Assembly (NCBI GenBank): GCA_002449395.1
Contig: DKDP01000033.1
Span: 117,283-181,282, forward strand
From: Ruminococcaceae bacterium UBA6845
GTDB lineage: Bacteria; Bacillota; Clostridia; Oscillospirales; Acutalibacteraceae
DNA length: 64,000 bases
Reading direction: 5' to 3'
Position numbers and translations under genes: made by a program
The notes under the pieces: model-generated
What the model saw: only the letters and a program-made list of their open reading frames with translations
What the model was told of the DNA's origin: nothing
Databases searched by the model: none
Shown: positions 28,104 to 37,690 of the stretch, in pieces
Layout of the letters: each line of letters opens with the position of its first letter
How positions within the stretch are numbered: position 1 is the stretch's first letter

Positions 28104-29973
28104 TTCTGCGCTCCTTTTCAAGATAGATGAGCAAAACCGAGATGTCTGACGGGCTTACGCCTGAAATTCTCGACGCCTGACCGATACTGTGGGGGCGAAT
28201 TTTTGAGAGTTTTTCTCTCGCTTCAAGTCTGAGACCTAAAATTGAGTTATAATCGATATTATCGGAAAGAGTTTGAACCTCAAGACGATGCATTTCATCA
28301 ACCTGAGCCTGTTGGCGCTTGATATATCCCTCATATTTTGTGTCGATTTCAACCTGTTCAAATATTTCATACGGCAGATCGGGACGATCTTTATCAACTG
28401 AAACAAGATCATCATAGCCAATCTGAGGTCTTTTAAGGAGATCACAAAGATGTATTCCCGTGGTGAGCGGCGTTGTTTCACGTGAAACAAGTATTTTGTT
28501 TATCTCATCCGAGGGTGCAAAAACCGTTTTCTTTGTTCTTTCCTTTTCCTGTGCAATAAGCTCGAGCTTTTTAAGAAAAGCAGAGTATCTTTTGTCACTG
28601 ATTAATCCGATCTCGTGACCGATCGGTGTAAGACGGCGGTCGGCATTGTCTTGACGGAGCAAAAGCCGATATTCGGAGCGTGAAGTCATCATTCTGTACG
28701 GATCAGAACAGCCCTTTGTTACAAGATCGTCAATAAGAGTTCCGATATATGATCCCGAGCGTTCCAAAATAAGCGGTTTTTGTCCCTTTACCTTACGTGC
28801 GGCATTGATTCCTGCTACAAGACCCTGTGCCGCAGCCTCTTCATAGCCTGAAGACCCGTTAAATTGACCTGCGCCGAAAAGACCGTCATAGTCAAGAAAT
28901 TCAAGGCTTGCTTTCAGCGCGAGCGGATCAACGCAGTCATATTCAATCGCATATGCGGTTCTCATAAGCTCGGCGTGCTCAAGTCCCGGAATTGTTCTGA
29001 TAAATTTAAGCTGAACATCCTCGGGCAATGATGATGAAAGACCCTGAAGATACATTTCCTCGGTATGCTCTCCGCAAGGCTCAATAAATATCTGATGCCT
29101 GTCTTTTTCGGCAAACCTGACTATTTTATCTTCAATGCTGGGGCAATAACGTGGTCCTTTACCGTCGATTTTGCCGCTGTAAAGCGGAGAACGGTGCAGA
29201 TTCTTTAAAATAACATCTTTGGTTTCAAGATTAGTGTATGTTACATAGCAGGGGAGCTTGTTTTTTATATCTGATTTGTTGTCAAAAGAAAACGGGACAA
29301 TACGCTTGTCACCATTCTGAATTTCAAGAGAGTCACAGTCGACTGTTTTTCTGTTAACACGTGAGGGAGTTCCTGTTTTGAATCTTCTTGTCGGTATACC
29401 GATTCTTTTAAGAGCCTCACCGAGTTTTTTTGCCGGAAACATACCGTCGGGACCGCTCTCGTATGAAACATCGCCGACATAAACCTTACCGCTGAGGAAT
29501 GTTCCTGTTGCAAGAATAACGCAGTCCGCAGTGTAAACCGCCTCAAGATGGGTTCTTAACTGCCATTTCCCGTTATCAAGTTTCTTAATATCGACAATTT
29601 CGCCCTGACGAAGATCGAGATTGTCCTGCATTTCAAGGGCGTGCTTCATATAATCGGAGTAGAGTCTGCGGTCAATCTGAGCTCGGAGACTGTGTACGGC
29701 AGGACCTTTTCCGAGGTTGAGAATACGGCTTTGCAGTGTATTAGCGTCGGCCGCCTTACCCATTTCACCGCCGATAGCGTCAATTTCACGCACAAGATGA
29801 CCCTTTGACGTGCCGCCTATTGACGGATTACACGCCATATTACCGACCCAGTCAAGGTTTATAGTAAAAACGCAGGTCTGACAGCCGAGACGTGCCGAGG
29901 CAAGCCCCGCCTCAATTCCTGCGTGGCCTGCGCCGATAACTATTACCTGATAATCCTTTGCAAAATATTCCAT
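28093..29973 (-). CDS. mnmG: tRNA uridine-5-carboxymethylaminomethyl modification enzyme MnmG
   Basis: A 626-residue FAD enzyme: IVIGAGHAGIEAGLASARLG at the N-terminus, NPSIGGTSKGHLVREIDA, RYCPSIEDK and the C-terminal helical domain ending ISGVSPSDISVLLIYLE. With MnmE it modifies wobble U34 of several tRNAs. It is between mnmE and rsmG, as usual. The coding sequence contains a perfect parS site at 28474-28489, read as part of the protein (LVSRETTPL region). Confidence 0.97.
   Translation of the reverse strand: MEYFAKDYQVIVIGAGHAGIEAGLASARLGCQTCVFTINLDWVGNMACNPSIGGTSKGHLVREIDAIGGEMGKAADANTLQSRILNLGKGPAVHSLRAQIDRRLYSDYMKHALEMQDNLDLRQGEIVDIKKLDNGKWQLRTHLEAVYTADCVILATGTFLSGKVYVGDVSYESGPDGMFPAKKLGEALKRIGIPTRRFKTGTPSRVNRKTVDCDSLEIQNGDKRIVPFSFDNKSDIKNKLPCYVTYTNLETKDVILKNLHRSPLYSGKIDGKGPRYCPSIEDKIVRFAEKDRHQIFIEPCGEHTEEMYLQGLSSSLPEDVQLKFIRTIPGLEHAELMRTAYAIEYDCVDPLALKASLEFLDYDGLFGAGQFNGSSGYEEAAAQGLVAGINAARKVKGQKPLILERSGSYIGTLIDDLVTKGCSDPYRMMTSRSEYRLLLRQDNADRRLTPIGHEIGLISDKRYSAFLKKLELIAQEKERTKKTVFAPSDEINKILVSRETTPLTTGIHLCDLLKRPQIGYDDLVSVDKDRPDLPYEIFEQVEIDTKYEGYIKRQQAQVDEMHRLEVQTLSDNIDYNSILGLRLEAREKLSKIRPHSIGQASRISGVSPSDISVLLIYLEKERRNDK
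28474..28489. promoter_or_regulatory. parS site 2, inside mnmG
   Basis: A second perfect TGTTTCACGTGAAACA, embedded in the mnmG coding sequence 2 kb from site 1. Confidence 0.97.
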
Positions 29974-29990
29974 ACAACTTCTCTTTTCGT

Positions 29991-31361
29991 TTATTTTCCT
30001 ACACAGAACTGTTTGAATACCTCGTCAACAACAGCTTCGCTTGCTTTCTGTCCCGTCAATTCCAATAGTGCGGCAATTGCATCATCAATGCAAACGCCAA
30101 TTGCGTCGGGTGTCAGTCCTATATTTAGGGCATTTTCGGCATCCGAAAGGGCACTTTCAGCTTTTTGACAGCAAATACGCTGACGCTCATTAATCAGGAT
30201 TGCCGATGTTGTGTCAAAATTCTTTGTTCCGAGCAAATCCGATACTCTGTCGCACAGCAGATCGTAGCCGTCACCGTTTTTTGCGGAGATATAAATCGGT
30301 TCGCCGAGCTGATTTTTAATATAATCAACATCAAGAATCTGATCAAGATCTGTTTTATTTATAATCGGTATAACATTTTTGCTTTTGCACTCATCAATAA
30401 GCTCCATATCTTCGTCTGAAAGCGGTTTTGATGAATCAAAAACGGCAAAAACAATTGCTGCACGCTCGAGTTTTTTTCGACTGCGTTCAACGCCGAGTTT
30501 TTCAACGAGATCTCCGGTTTCTCTCATTCCTGCTGTATCTGAAATTCTGAGCAGACAGCCGTTGAGATCAACCGTTTCCTCAACAACATCCCTCGTTGTA
30601 CCCTCAATTTCCGTTACAATCGAACGGTCATAGCCCGTTAAGAGATTCATCAGAGTTGATTTGCCAACATTCGGCTTGCCGACGATTGCGGCTTCAACTC
30701 CGCTTGTGACCGCCATTCCGCTGTCAAAGCTCGAAAGTAATTTTCTAATTTCTAAATTAGCATTAACAATTGTGTTTCTCAGTTCATTTTCACCGAGTTC
30801 TTCAATTTCATCATCGGGATAATCGACCCAGGCGGCGATATGAGCGGCAACGGAGAGTAAAGATAAATTGATTTTCTCAATTTTTTTGCTGAGCCTGCCC
30901 TCAAGCTGATTAAAAGCTGCGTTTGCGCCCTGTTCGCCCTGAGCGGAAATTAGGGTCATAACGCTTTCCGCCTCGGAAAGATCAAGTTTGCCGTTGAGAA
31001 ATGCTCTTTTGGTAAACTCACCGGGTGCGGCGGCTTGCGCTCCGTTTTGCAGAGCGAGACGAAGTATTTTTTTCATCAAAAAAACTCCGCCGTGGCAGTT
31101 GATTTCAACGACATCCTCGCCGGTATAGCTGTGCGGAGCACGAAAAACAAGGCAGACTGCCTCGTCGACTGCATTTTCTCCGTCAAAAATTTTGCCAAAA
31201 TGTGCTCTGTATCCCTTTGAGTCGGCTAATTTTTTACCCGAAACCGAGACAAAAATTTTATCCGCAATTTCAGTTGCACATTTTCCCGATATTCTTATAA
31301 TTCCAACGCCGCCGGTACCCAGTGGAGTGGATATGGCGGCGATAGTCGATAAATCAGTCAT
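29991..31361 (-). CDS. mnmE: tRNA modification GTPase MnmE
   Basis: A 456-residue protein with the tetrahydrofolate-binding N-domain (IAAISTPLGTGGVGIIRISG), the G domain (GKPNVGKSTLMNLLTGYDRSI, DTAGMRET, NKTD) and the obligatory C-terminal CVGK motif. With MnmG it makes 5-carboxymethylaminomethyl-U34. It lies 14 bases downstream of the MinD-like gene, so it may be co-transcribed with the mre genes. Confidence 0.97.
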   Translation of the reverse strand: MTDLSTIAAISTPLGTGGVGIIRISGKCATEIADKIFVSVSGKKLADSKGYRAHFGKIFDGENAVDEAVCLVFRAPHSYTGEDVVEINCHGGVFLMKKILRLALQNGAQAAAPGEFTKRAFLNGKLDLSEAESVMTLISAQGEQGANAAFNQLEGRLSKKIEKINLSLLSVAAHIAAWVDYPDDEIEELGENELRNTIVNANLEIRKLLSSFDSGMAVTSGVEAAIVGKPNVGKSTLMNLLTGYDRSIVTEIEGTTRDVVEETVDLNGCLLRISDTAGMRETGDLVEKLGVERSRKKLERAAIVFAVFDSSKPLSDEDMELIDECKSKNVIPIINKTDLDQILDVDYIKNQLGEPIYISAKNGDGYDLLCDRVSDLLGTKNFDTTSAILINERQRICCQKAESALSDAENALNIGLTPDAIGVCIDDAIAALLELTGQKASEAVVDEVFKQFCVGK

Positions 31362-31375
31362 TAATTGACCTTCCT

Positions 31376-32098
31376 TTATAGTTTGAGATTAACGTTGAAG
31401 CCCTCAAGCCTCATTGCAATACGTTTAAATGCTTCCTTTGCTTTCGATGAATCAAGAGTTGTCATACCCACAACGGAGCAATATGAAATCTTCTTGTCCT
31501 CGGGAACAACTCCGATAAGCTGCAAAACAGTGGCGTCGATCACTTCGTCGATATTGAGATAATGACCCTGTGAAGTCAGCTTTTTATTAAATCGGTTGAT
31601 AATAAGCCGAATATCCGTAACTCCAAGCTCGCTGAGCTTTTCGCCTGCAAATGCACCGACACGAACGCAAACCTCGTCTGCGGTTGAGACAATGATTCCC
31701 TCATCGGCGCAGGCTGCGGCAAGCAAGAATCCACCGCTTACTCCGGCAGGAGCGTCCATAAGAATGTAGTCAAAAAGATCGTCGTATTCCGCAATCATAT
31801 CTCTGACGGAGTCCTCGGTATAGTCGCAGTCAAAGCGTGTCGGAGCGGTCAGAAGCGACGGACCGACAGTTGATCTGATCGCCTGCATAGGCTCACAGGA
31901 GCCCTTGACAACGTCGCCCCAGTTAAAAATTCCCGTATCGTCCGAGGCAAGAATGAGATCAAGACAGCCCATTCCGATATCAAAATCAATTACAAGAACA
32001 TTCTGCCCCATATTGCAAAGCTCAATTGCTATTCCCGCAGTCAGAGAGGATTTTCCGACTCCTCCCTTGCCGGAAGCCAATACAATTTTTCTTGCCAT
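31376..32098 (-). CDS. MinD/ParA-family ATPase (MinD-like)
   Basis: A 240-residue deviant Walker ATPase: LASGKGGVGKSSLTAGIA, IDFDIGMGCLDLIL and MDAPAGVSGGFLLAAACA. The position after mreBCD and mrdA is where Clostridia often encode the minCDE system, so MinD is the best guess. The C-terminus (AMRLEGFNVNLKL) is only weakly like the basic amphipathic membrane helix of MinD, and neither minC nor minE is present here. FlhG-like or other MinD relatives remain possible. Confidence 0.8.
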   Translation of the reverse strand: MARKIVLASGKGGVGKSSLTAGIAIELCNMGQNVLVIDFDIGMGCLDLILASDDTGIFNWGDVVKGSCEPMQAIRSTVGPSLLTAPTRFDCDYTEDSVRDMIAEYDDLFDYILMDAPAGVSGGFLLAAACADEGIIVSTADEVCVRVGAFAGEKLSELGVTDIRLIINRFNKKLTSQGHYLNIDEVIDATVLQLIGVVPEDKKISYCSVVGMTTLDSSKAKEAFKRIAMRLEGFNVNLKL

Positions 32099-32119
32099 TC
32101 AGCTCACTTCCTGTCCGTT

Positions 32120-34177
32120 TTATCTTAAAAGATCCGAATATTCATTCGTGCTATTCTCTTCCTGCTCATCACTGTTGCCGTCGACGGTAGTTTGATTTTT
32201 ATAATAATAGTTGTAGATTGATGAGGCAATCGGAGCAAGGCTGCCGCCCGAATATGCACCCTCGACGGCGACCGCAACGCAAATTTCAGGATCGTCATAC
32301 GGTGCAAAAGTAATAAGAAATCCGTTTGTATAAATTCCTGTTTTGCCGTTTATGGTTTTTTCAAGGGTTGAAGTACCTGTCTTGCAGGCAACGGGCACAA
32401 TAGCATCATCAAAGCTGCCCTCAAGAGTAACAGTCGCAACTCTGCGCATACCCTCTTTTATAATTTGGATATTTTTCTTTTTGAATCCCGTTTCGCACAC
32501 AACCACGGGCTTTTTCTCTTCAATTACGGTTGAATTATCCGAGGAATAGATCGCTTTAACTATGTGTGCGCTGTAACGTGTGCCTCCGTTTGCAATCGTT
32601 GAAACATAATTGCAAAGCTGAAGCGGAGTAAAGAGGTTACCCGCTTGTCCGATCGCCGACTGGAGGGAGAAACCTGTTTCCCATCTCTGTCCGATTGAGG
32701 CACGGTAGCTCGGAGAATCAAGTACACCTGTGTTCTCTTCAAGCTCAATGCCCGTCGGCTGACCGAGACCGAGCATCTCACGGTACATATTCATCTTTTC
32801 AATTCCGAGAAGCTCTCCGCCGAAGTGATAAAAATAAATATTGCAGGAATCCTGGATGGCGGTTCGTATATCAATTGTTGTGGTCTCAGGGTTGTTGTTA
32901 CAAACAAGGCCGTATTTATATGTTCCGGTACATTCAATTGTTGAATTTTCGTCCGCAACGCCCTCTTCAAGAATGCCGATTGCCGTTGAAACCTTTGCGG
33001 TTGAACCGGGAGCATATGTGCTGAGAAGCGCACGGTTATAAAGCGGAGAATTGGCGTCCTTTGCGAGCTTTGAATAGTCCTTATAGTAGGTTTTAAGATC
33101 ATAGGACGGATAAGTTGCGCAGGCGAGAACCTCACCTGTTTTACAGTTCATTACAACAGCTGCTCCGCCGCCCTTGTTAACACTGTCAAGAGAATTGATC
33201 TTTGCGGCAAGTGCGTCCTGAGTGACCTTTTGGAGCCCTGCATCGAGAGTAAGAAAAACGTTTTCGCCGTTTTCAAGCCCCTCCGTCACGGTCGTCTGCT
33301 TTCCGTCAAGTGAGGTAGTAACGATTTTCTTTCCGTTTTTGCCCTTGAGTTGCTTTTCATAGAGCTGTTCAATGCCCGTCTTGCCGACAATATCATCCAT
33401 ATCGTAGCCGTCGTTCTTAAGCTGGGCATATTCCTCGGCGCTGATAACTCCGGTAACACCGATAATGTGCGGCGCAAGAGTTCCGTCGGTGTACTCACGG
33501 TAGCTTACAACCTGTACGTCAACACCCTTATAAAAGCTGCTGTTTTCTTTAATTACCGAGGCGACGAGATCGCTGACGTCGGTTGCAAATGTATAGGGAT
33601 TTGCCGAGTTGAAATTATTGATTTTCATCTCATAGCACACAGAAGCAATTTTTCTTGCGTCTGCTTTTGAATAGCTTTCGAGCTTATATCTTTCAACAAG
33701 CTCACGCATACAGTCGTCCGCCGTTGCGTATTTGTTGAGACGGAGAATGTCACGGGATTTCATCGTTTCGATATCCTTGTCCCTATCGGCGGCGAATTGA
33801 TAATTGCCGTTTGAGTCAAGGACAATCGGCATATCGTCGTTCCATTTAACATTATTTTTTTCAAAGAGATCAATCAAGGATTTGATGAGCTTGTTACGCT
33901 CCTCCTGCTTTGAATATTCCGGAAATTCTGCGGCGTTGAAAACAACGTCGTTACCCTGTCTGTTGCCGACAATAACATTACCGTTGCGGTCAAAAATCTG
34001 ACCTCTTGTCGCCTTGACCTCGGTTGATTCAACGGAAGCGGTGTTGGAAGAAATTTCTTTCTTTGTACTGATAAGCTGATTCTTTGCAAGGGTAAAAACA
34101 AAGACGGCAATCAGGCAGAAAAATATTGCAATCATTGCAATGAATCTTCCCTTTTTTTCTTCACGTGCAAGCCTCAA
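32120..34177 (-). CDS. mrdA: Penicillin-binding protein 2 (peptidoglycan transpeptidase)
   Basis: About 685 residues: one N-terminal membrane helix (residues ~12-30), dimerisation domain starting VKATRGQIFDRNGNVI, and the transpeptidase with PGSTAKV, DSCNIYFYHFG and KTGTSTLEK as the three active-site motifs. It cross-links side-wall peptidoglycan within the Rod complex. The GTG at 34186 immediately touches the AAAGGAG site, so the TTG at 34177 (MRLAREEKKG), eight bases away from it, is the more likely start. It follows mreD in the operon. Confidence 0.93.
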   Translation of the reverse strand: MRLAREEKKGRFIAMIAIFFCLIAVFVFTLAKNQLISTKKEISSNTASVESTEVKATRGQIFDRNGNVIVGNRQGNDVVFNAAEFPEYSKQEERNKLIKSLIDLFEKNNVKWNDDMPIVLDSNGNYQFAADRDKDIETMKSRDILRLNKYATADDCMRELVERYKLESYSKADARKIASVCYEMKINNFNSANPYTFATDVSDLVASVIKENSSFYKGVDVQVVSYREYTDGTLAPHIIGVTGVISAEEYAQLKNDGYDMDDIVGKTGIEQLYEKQLKGKNGKKIVTTSLDGKQTTVTEGLENGENVFLTLDAGLQKVTQDALAAKINSLDSVNKGGGAAVVMNCKTGEVLACATYPSYDLKTYYKDYSKLAKDANSPLYNRALLSTYAPGSTAKVSTAIGILEEGVADENSTIECTGTYKYGLVCNNNPETTTIDIRTAIQDSCNIYFYHFGGELLGIEKMNMYREMLGLGQPTGIELEENTGVLDSPSYRASIGQRWETGFSLQSAIGQAGNLFTPLQLCNYVSTIANGGTRYSAHIVKAIYSSDNSTVIEEKKPVVVCETGFKKKNIQIIKEGMRRVATVTLEGSFDDAIVPVACKTGTSTLEKTINGKTGIYTNGFLITFAPYDDPEICVAVAVEGAYSGGSLAPIASSIYNYYYKNQTTVDGNSDEQEENSTNEYSDLLR

Positions 34178-34235
34178 TGTTTTCACTCCTTTGCTTTAAA
34201 AATTTATAAAACTGCAAATATAAAACGAGAAAAAT

Positions 34236-34757
34236 TCAATTAAATTTTTTCACAATCACACGGACGATTAAATAGAAAATCGGGGTGAAAATTGTCGTAT
34301 AAATTGCGGACAAAAAGTAATATTTAAGATAGAAAACAAACGTAATATTTATACCGTCAAAAACGAAAAAGAAAAGACAGTAAAGCGAATTGAGAATCAA
34401 TGAAAATGCGAGAGTGAAAATCATCGCTGTTACAAGATTGTTTCGCATCAGATAGGTTATCAACATTCCCGTTGTGAATCCGATGAGCGTGAGCATAACC
34501 GAATAGAAACAAACGCTGTCGGGGCTGACGGTCTCAAGCATCATTCCCGCCGCAAGTCCGTAAAAAAGTCCGCTGAACTCACGCTCAAACATTGCGACAC
34601 AAACCGTTATCGGAATCATCAGACAGGCGTGTATGCCGAACGGTGCGGGAAAGAATCCGCCCGTTGTCTGGATAATAAATGTTATGAGCACTATTACGGC
34701 GAGAAGGATTCGCCTTTTTATACTGTCTTTTTTGCTCAGCTCTTCAATGTAATTCAT
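34236..34757 (-). CDS. mreD: Rod shape-determining protein MreD
   Basis: About 173 residues with five to six hydrophobic helices; LLAVIVLITFIIQTTGGFFP and LFYGLAAGMMLE are typical of MreD. It joins MreC to the cell-wall synthesis complex. The ATG at 34757 starts one base before the mreC stop ends; a GTG at 34766 would overlap mreC by eight bases and cannot be excluded. Sequence conservation in this family is low, so context carries much of the call. Confidence 0.88.
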   Translation of the reverse strand: MNYIEELSKKDSIKRRILLAVIVLITFIIQTTGGFFPAPFGIHACLMIPITVCVAMFEREFSGLFYGLAAGMMLETVSPDSVCFYSVMLTLIGFTTGMLITYLMRNNLVTAMIFTLAFSLILNSLYCLFFFVFDGINITFVFYLKYYFLSAIYTTIFTPIFYLIVRVIVKKFN

Positions 34758-34758
34758 A

Positions 34759-35619
34759 TCAGTCACCCGTAATGGTTATAACGCCCTGACCCTCAAACTC
34801 GGTGATGATGAAAACCTCGGAAAGCTCTTCGATATTGACCGCCGATCTGACAGTCGCAAAGGAAGTGCCGTCCTCCTTGGAGTTTTCAATTTTAACAACC
34901 GTTCCGACAATGAGATCCTTGGGATAAATTCCGCCGTTGCCCGTTGTGCAGATAATTCCGCTCGGTGAAACGGACGAATCGGATTTGAGACCCGGCAGCT
35001 TGCAGTAAACTCTGTCCTCGGTCTCTCCCGTACCCGTAACATAGCCGATCTCGCCTGTATAGGTTTCGTAAACGCTGACATTTGTTTTCGGGTTTGAAAT
35101 TGTATAAACGGTGCAGGAAGTCGGGCTGACGCTTGCAACAACGCCAACCAAATTTTTACCGTAGATAACAGGATCGTTGATTTTTATTCCGTTTGCCGTT
35201 CCTTTATTGAGAGTGAATGATGCAAACGGATTTTCAAAATCGTTTGAGATTATCTTTGCGTTTTCAAATTTAAAATCGGGATTTTCTTCCTTAACTCCAA
35301 GAAAATCTTCATATGTCTTGAGTTTCTTTTTTAAATTATTGTAGTCGATGATCTCGTTCTGATATTCGCCGATTTGCTCCTTGAGCTTGCGGTTTTCCTC
35401 AGCGAGCTTTGACGATGATTTGAAGCTGTCGTTGAAGTTTGAAAATTTATAACTGAGGTATGAAGAAAAGCGCTGAAGAGGATGAAGCACGGTGCTTGTT
35501 GCCGATGAAAGCGGCGTGGAATTGTTATGAGTATATGCGGCGATAACTGCGCCGAGCGAAAGTGCGACGATCACACATATGAGCGCCTTAAAAGCACGGT
35601 TTCTGAATATTTTTTTCAT
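34759..35619 (-). CDS. mreC: Rod shape-determining protein MreC
   Basis: A 286-residue protein with a short cytosolic start, one membrane helix (ALICVIVALSLGAVIAAYT), a coiled coil (SSKLAEENRKLKEQIGEYQN) and an extracellular beta domain with GKNLVGVVASVSPTSCTVYT. It lines the periplasm-side scaffold of the elongasome. AAGGAGGTG precedes the start. It is between mreB and mreD. Confidence 0.95.
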   Translation of the reverse strand: MKKIFRNRAFKALICVIVALSLGAVIAAYTHNNSTPLSSATSTVLHPLQRFSSYLSYKFSNFNDSFKSSSKLAEENRKLKEQIGEYQNEIIDYNNLKKKLKTYEDFLGVKEENPDFKFENAKIISNDFENPFASFTLNKGTANGIKINDPVIYGKNLVGVVASVSPTSCTVYTISNPKTNVSVYETYTGEIGYVTGTGETEDRVYCKLPGLKSDSSVSPSGIICTTGNGGIYPKDLIVGTVVKIENSKEDGTSFATVRSAVNIEELSEVFIITEFEGQGVITITGD

Positions 35620-35653
35620 TCCTCTTCACCTCCTTGGTATGTAAAAGTTTTTA

Positions 35654-36640
35654 TCAGCGGCGTTTTTCAAGGCAGATGCCTGTTCCCTCAACAACGCAGT
35701 CAAGCGGATTGTCCGCAACTCTGACGGGAATCTTGACCTCTTGCTCAATGAGCTTGTCAAGACCTCTGAGGAGAGCTCCGCCGCCTGTGAGTGTGATTCC
35801 GCTGTCGATAATATCTGCGGCAAGCTCGGGCGGTGTGTTCTCGAGAGTGATTTTAATAGCGTCGATGATCTGATAAACCGCTTCCTTGAGGGCGTCACGA
35901 ATTTCAGCAGCAGTTACCTCAACGTCTTTCGGAAGTCCGTCAATGAGGTTCCTTCCCTTAACGTTGATTGCGCCTTCTCCTTCGTATTCAAATGCGGAAC
36001 CGATCTGAATTTTTATGTCCTCTGCGGTTCTTTCACCGATAAGAAGATTGTATTTCTTTCTGACATAGTTGATTATTGCCTCGTCATAGCTGTCGCCCGC
36101 ACCCTTGACAGAGCGTGAAGTAACAATATCGCTGAGTGCAACTACGGCAACCTCGGCAGTTCCGCCGCCGATATCGACGATCATTGAGCCTTCGGGCTTT
36201 TCAACGTCGATTCCCGCACCGATTGCAGCAGCCATAGGCTCCTCAATGAGGCTTACATATCTCGCTCCCGCCGATTTGGCGGCGTCGTTTACAGCTCTGC
36301 GCTCAACCTCGGTAACACCCGACGGAACACAGATCATAACTCGGGTTTTGCTGAGCGGAGATGCGGTGATCGCCTTGCGGATAAATTTTTTGAGCATCTC
36401 TGCGGTTGCGTCAAAGTCGGCAATAACGCCGTCACGAAGAGGACGGAGAGCTACGATTGAACCCGGAGTTCTGCCGATCATATCCTTTGCCTCTGAACCG
36501 ACCGCGACAACCTTAACCGGAGTGAATCTCTGATCGACCGCAACGACCGACGGCTCACGGATTATAATTCCCTTGCCTTTTACAAAAACGAGTGTATTTG
36601 AAGTTCCGAGATCAATTCCAATATCCTGTGAAAATAACAT
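35654..36640 (-). CDS. mreB: Actin-like rod shape protein MreB
   Basis: A 328-residue actin homologue: [20 protein letters not shown] (phosphate 1), [17 protein letters not shown] (phosphate 2) and [15 protein letters not shown] (adenosine site). It guides side-wall synthesis. It is preceded by AAGGAG and lies 12 bases beyond the lipoprotein stop, so transcription probably starts upstream of the lipoprotein gene. Confidence 0.97.
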   Translation of the reverse strand: MLFSQDIGIDLGTSNTLVFVKGKGIIIREPSVVAVDQRFTPVKVVAVGSEAKDMIGRTPGSIVALRPLRDGVIADFDATAEMLKKFIRKAITASPLSKTRVMICVPSGVTEVERRAVNDAAKSAGARYVSLIEEPMAAAIGAGIDVEKPEGSMIVDIGGGTAEVAVVALSDIVTSRSVKGAGDSYDEAIINYVRKKYNLLIGERTAEDIKIQIGSAFEYEGEGAINVKGRNLIDGLPKDVEVTAAEIRDALKEAVYQIIDAIKITLENTPPELAADIIDSGITLTGGGALLRGLDKLIEQEVKIPVRVADNPLDCVVEGTGICLEKRR

Positions 36641-36652
36641 AATAATTTCTCC

Positions 36653-37408
36653 TTACTGATTATTTGCTGCCGTGGTGTTTTCGTTGAGCTTTGTGAAACG
36701 CTCCGTCGGATGTGTGCTTACATTGTCCGTCGGAAGCTCCTTGATCGTTGCACACGAATTGATCAGCTCAATTACCGAATCCTTGTCGTAGCATTTATCG
36801 TAAACGGAAACCGTGATCTCGATCATCGGCTCGCCGTCGTCAATGCAGAAATAATAAACGTCCGTGTTCTCGGAGGCAACCTTGTAGGTTATTGTCTTGG
36901 CATTTTTTCCGAGAAGAGTTGTTTCACCCTCTGTGATGTCGGATATCTCGTCGCCGAGTGAGTTCAGCTTAACGATGTTGGTGAGATAGCTGTTATATGT
37001 CTCCTGCAAGGTCTTGTTCATACTGTAAGTGAACTCCATCTGGCAGGCGGAAACGCCCGACTTTGTACATTTGCCCGAATGACGGAGCCTTACATACGAG
37101 ACCTCCTGAGAAACCGACCAGCTGCTCGGCACATCAATGCTGACAACCGCATTTTCAATCTTTGAGTTCCTCTTGTTGGTGATTTTGTCGGGAAATTCAT
37201 ATGGCTCGGTGACCTTATTTCCGTCCTTATCGGTTTTTTCAATGATGAGACGGCCCCATTTATCTTGTATGGTCTTGCCGTCCTTATCCGTGGCAAGGGT
37301 AAAGGAAACGCCGTCCTTGTCAACAATTGAATTGTCCTTTCCGCAGGCGGTCATCGCAACGGAAAAAACAAGTAAAAATGCAGAAATTATAATAAGAGAT
37401 TTTTTCAA
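36653..37408 (-). CDS. Lipoprotein of unknown function heading the mre operon
   Basis: A 251-residue protein with a lipoprotein signal peptide (MKKSLIIISAFLLVFSVA, lipobox MTAC). The rest shows no family that can be recognised; the centre (WSVSQEVSYVRLRHSGKC to CQMEFTYSM) reads as beta-rich. The first codon is TTG at 37408. It is the first gene behind a good promoter, 12 bases ahead of mreB, which suggests a cell-envelope role; that is inference. PsbP/Mog1-type folds are conceivable but not shown. Confidence 0.7.
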   Translation of the reverse strand: MKKSLIIISAFLLVFSVAMTACGKDNSIVDKDGVSFTLATDKDGKTIQDKWGRLIIEKTDKDGNKVTEPYEFPDKITNKRNSKIENAVVSIDVPSSWSVSQEVSYVRLRHSGKCTKSGVSACQMEFTYSMNKTLQETYNSYLTNIVKLNSLGDEISDITEGETTLLGKNAKTITYKVASENTDVYYFCIDDGEPMIEITVSVYDKCYDKDSVIELINSCATIKELPTDNVSTHPTERFTKLNENTTAANNQ

Positions 37409-37436
37409 ACAAATCGCCTACTTTACAATTTTATTC

Positions 37437-37466
37437 AATATAAAAGTATATCATTTCATATGTCAA
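37437..37466 (-). promoter_or_regulatory. Sigma-A promoter of the lipoprotein-mre operon
   Basis: On the minus strand TTGACA, 18-base spacer, TATATT, 28 bases ahead of the lipoprotein start. Confidence 0.7.
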
Positions 37467-37494
37467 AAGTCAATCTAAATAATGCAAATTACGG

Positions 37495-37523
37495 TTGACA
37501 ATTACAGCTTATTTTGATAGAAT
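37495..37523 (+). promoter_or_regulatory. Sigma-A promoter of tRNA-Arg
   Basis: TTGACA, 17-base spacer, TAGAAT, 13 bases before the tRNA. Confidence 0.85.
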
Positions 37524-37536
37524 AATTAGGCAATAA

Positions 37537-37613
37537 GTCTCCGTAGCTCAGCAGGATAGAGCGTTCGCCTCCTAAGCGAAAGGCCGTGGGTTCGAATCCC
37601 GCCGGGGACGCCA
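37537..37613 (+). tRNA. tRNA-Arg (anticodon CCT)
   Basis: 77 bases with encoded CCA. The acceptor arms GTCTCCG / CGGGGAC pair with one G-U; anticodon arm TTCGC-CTCCTAA-GCGAA gives anticodon CCT; the T arm contains GGTTCGAATCC. It reads the rare AGG codon. Confidence 0.97.
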
Positions 37614-37616
37614 GAA

Positions 37617-37647
37617 AAAGCACTTGCTTTCGCAAGTGCTTTTTTTA
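37617..37647 (+). terminator. Rho-independent terminator of tRNA-Arg
   Basis: Stem AGCACTTGC / GCAAGTGCT with TTTC loop, then seven T. The same stem ends tRNA-Leu at 42402. Confidence 0.95.
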
Positions 37648-37690
37648 ATGAAATCAGACTGCGGAAAGGGGTAAAAGGAAATTTTTAGTC

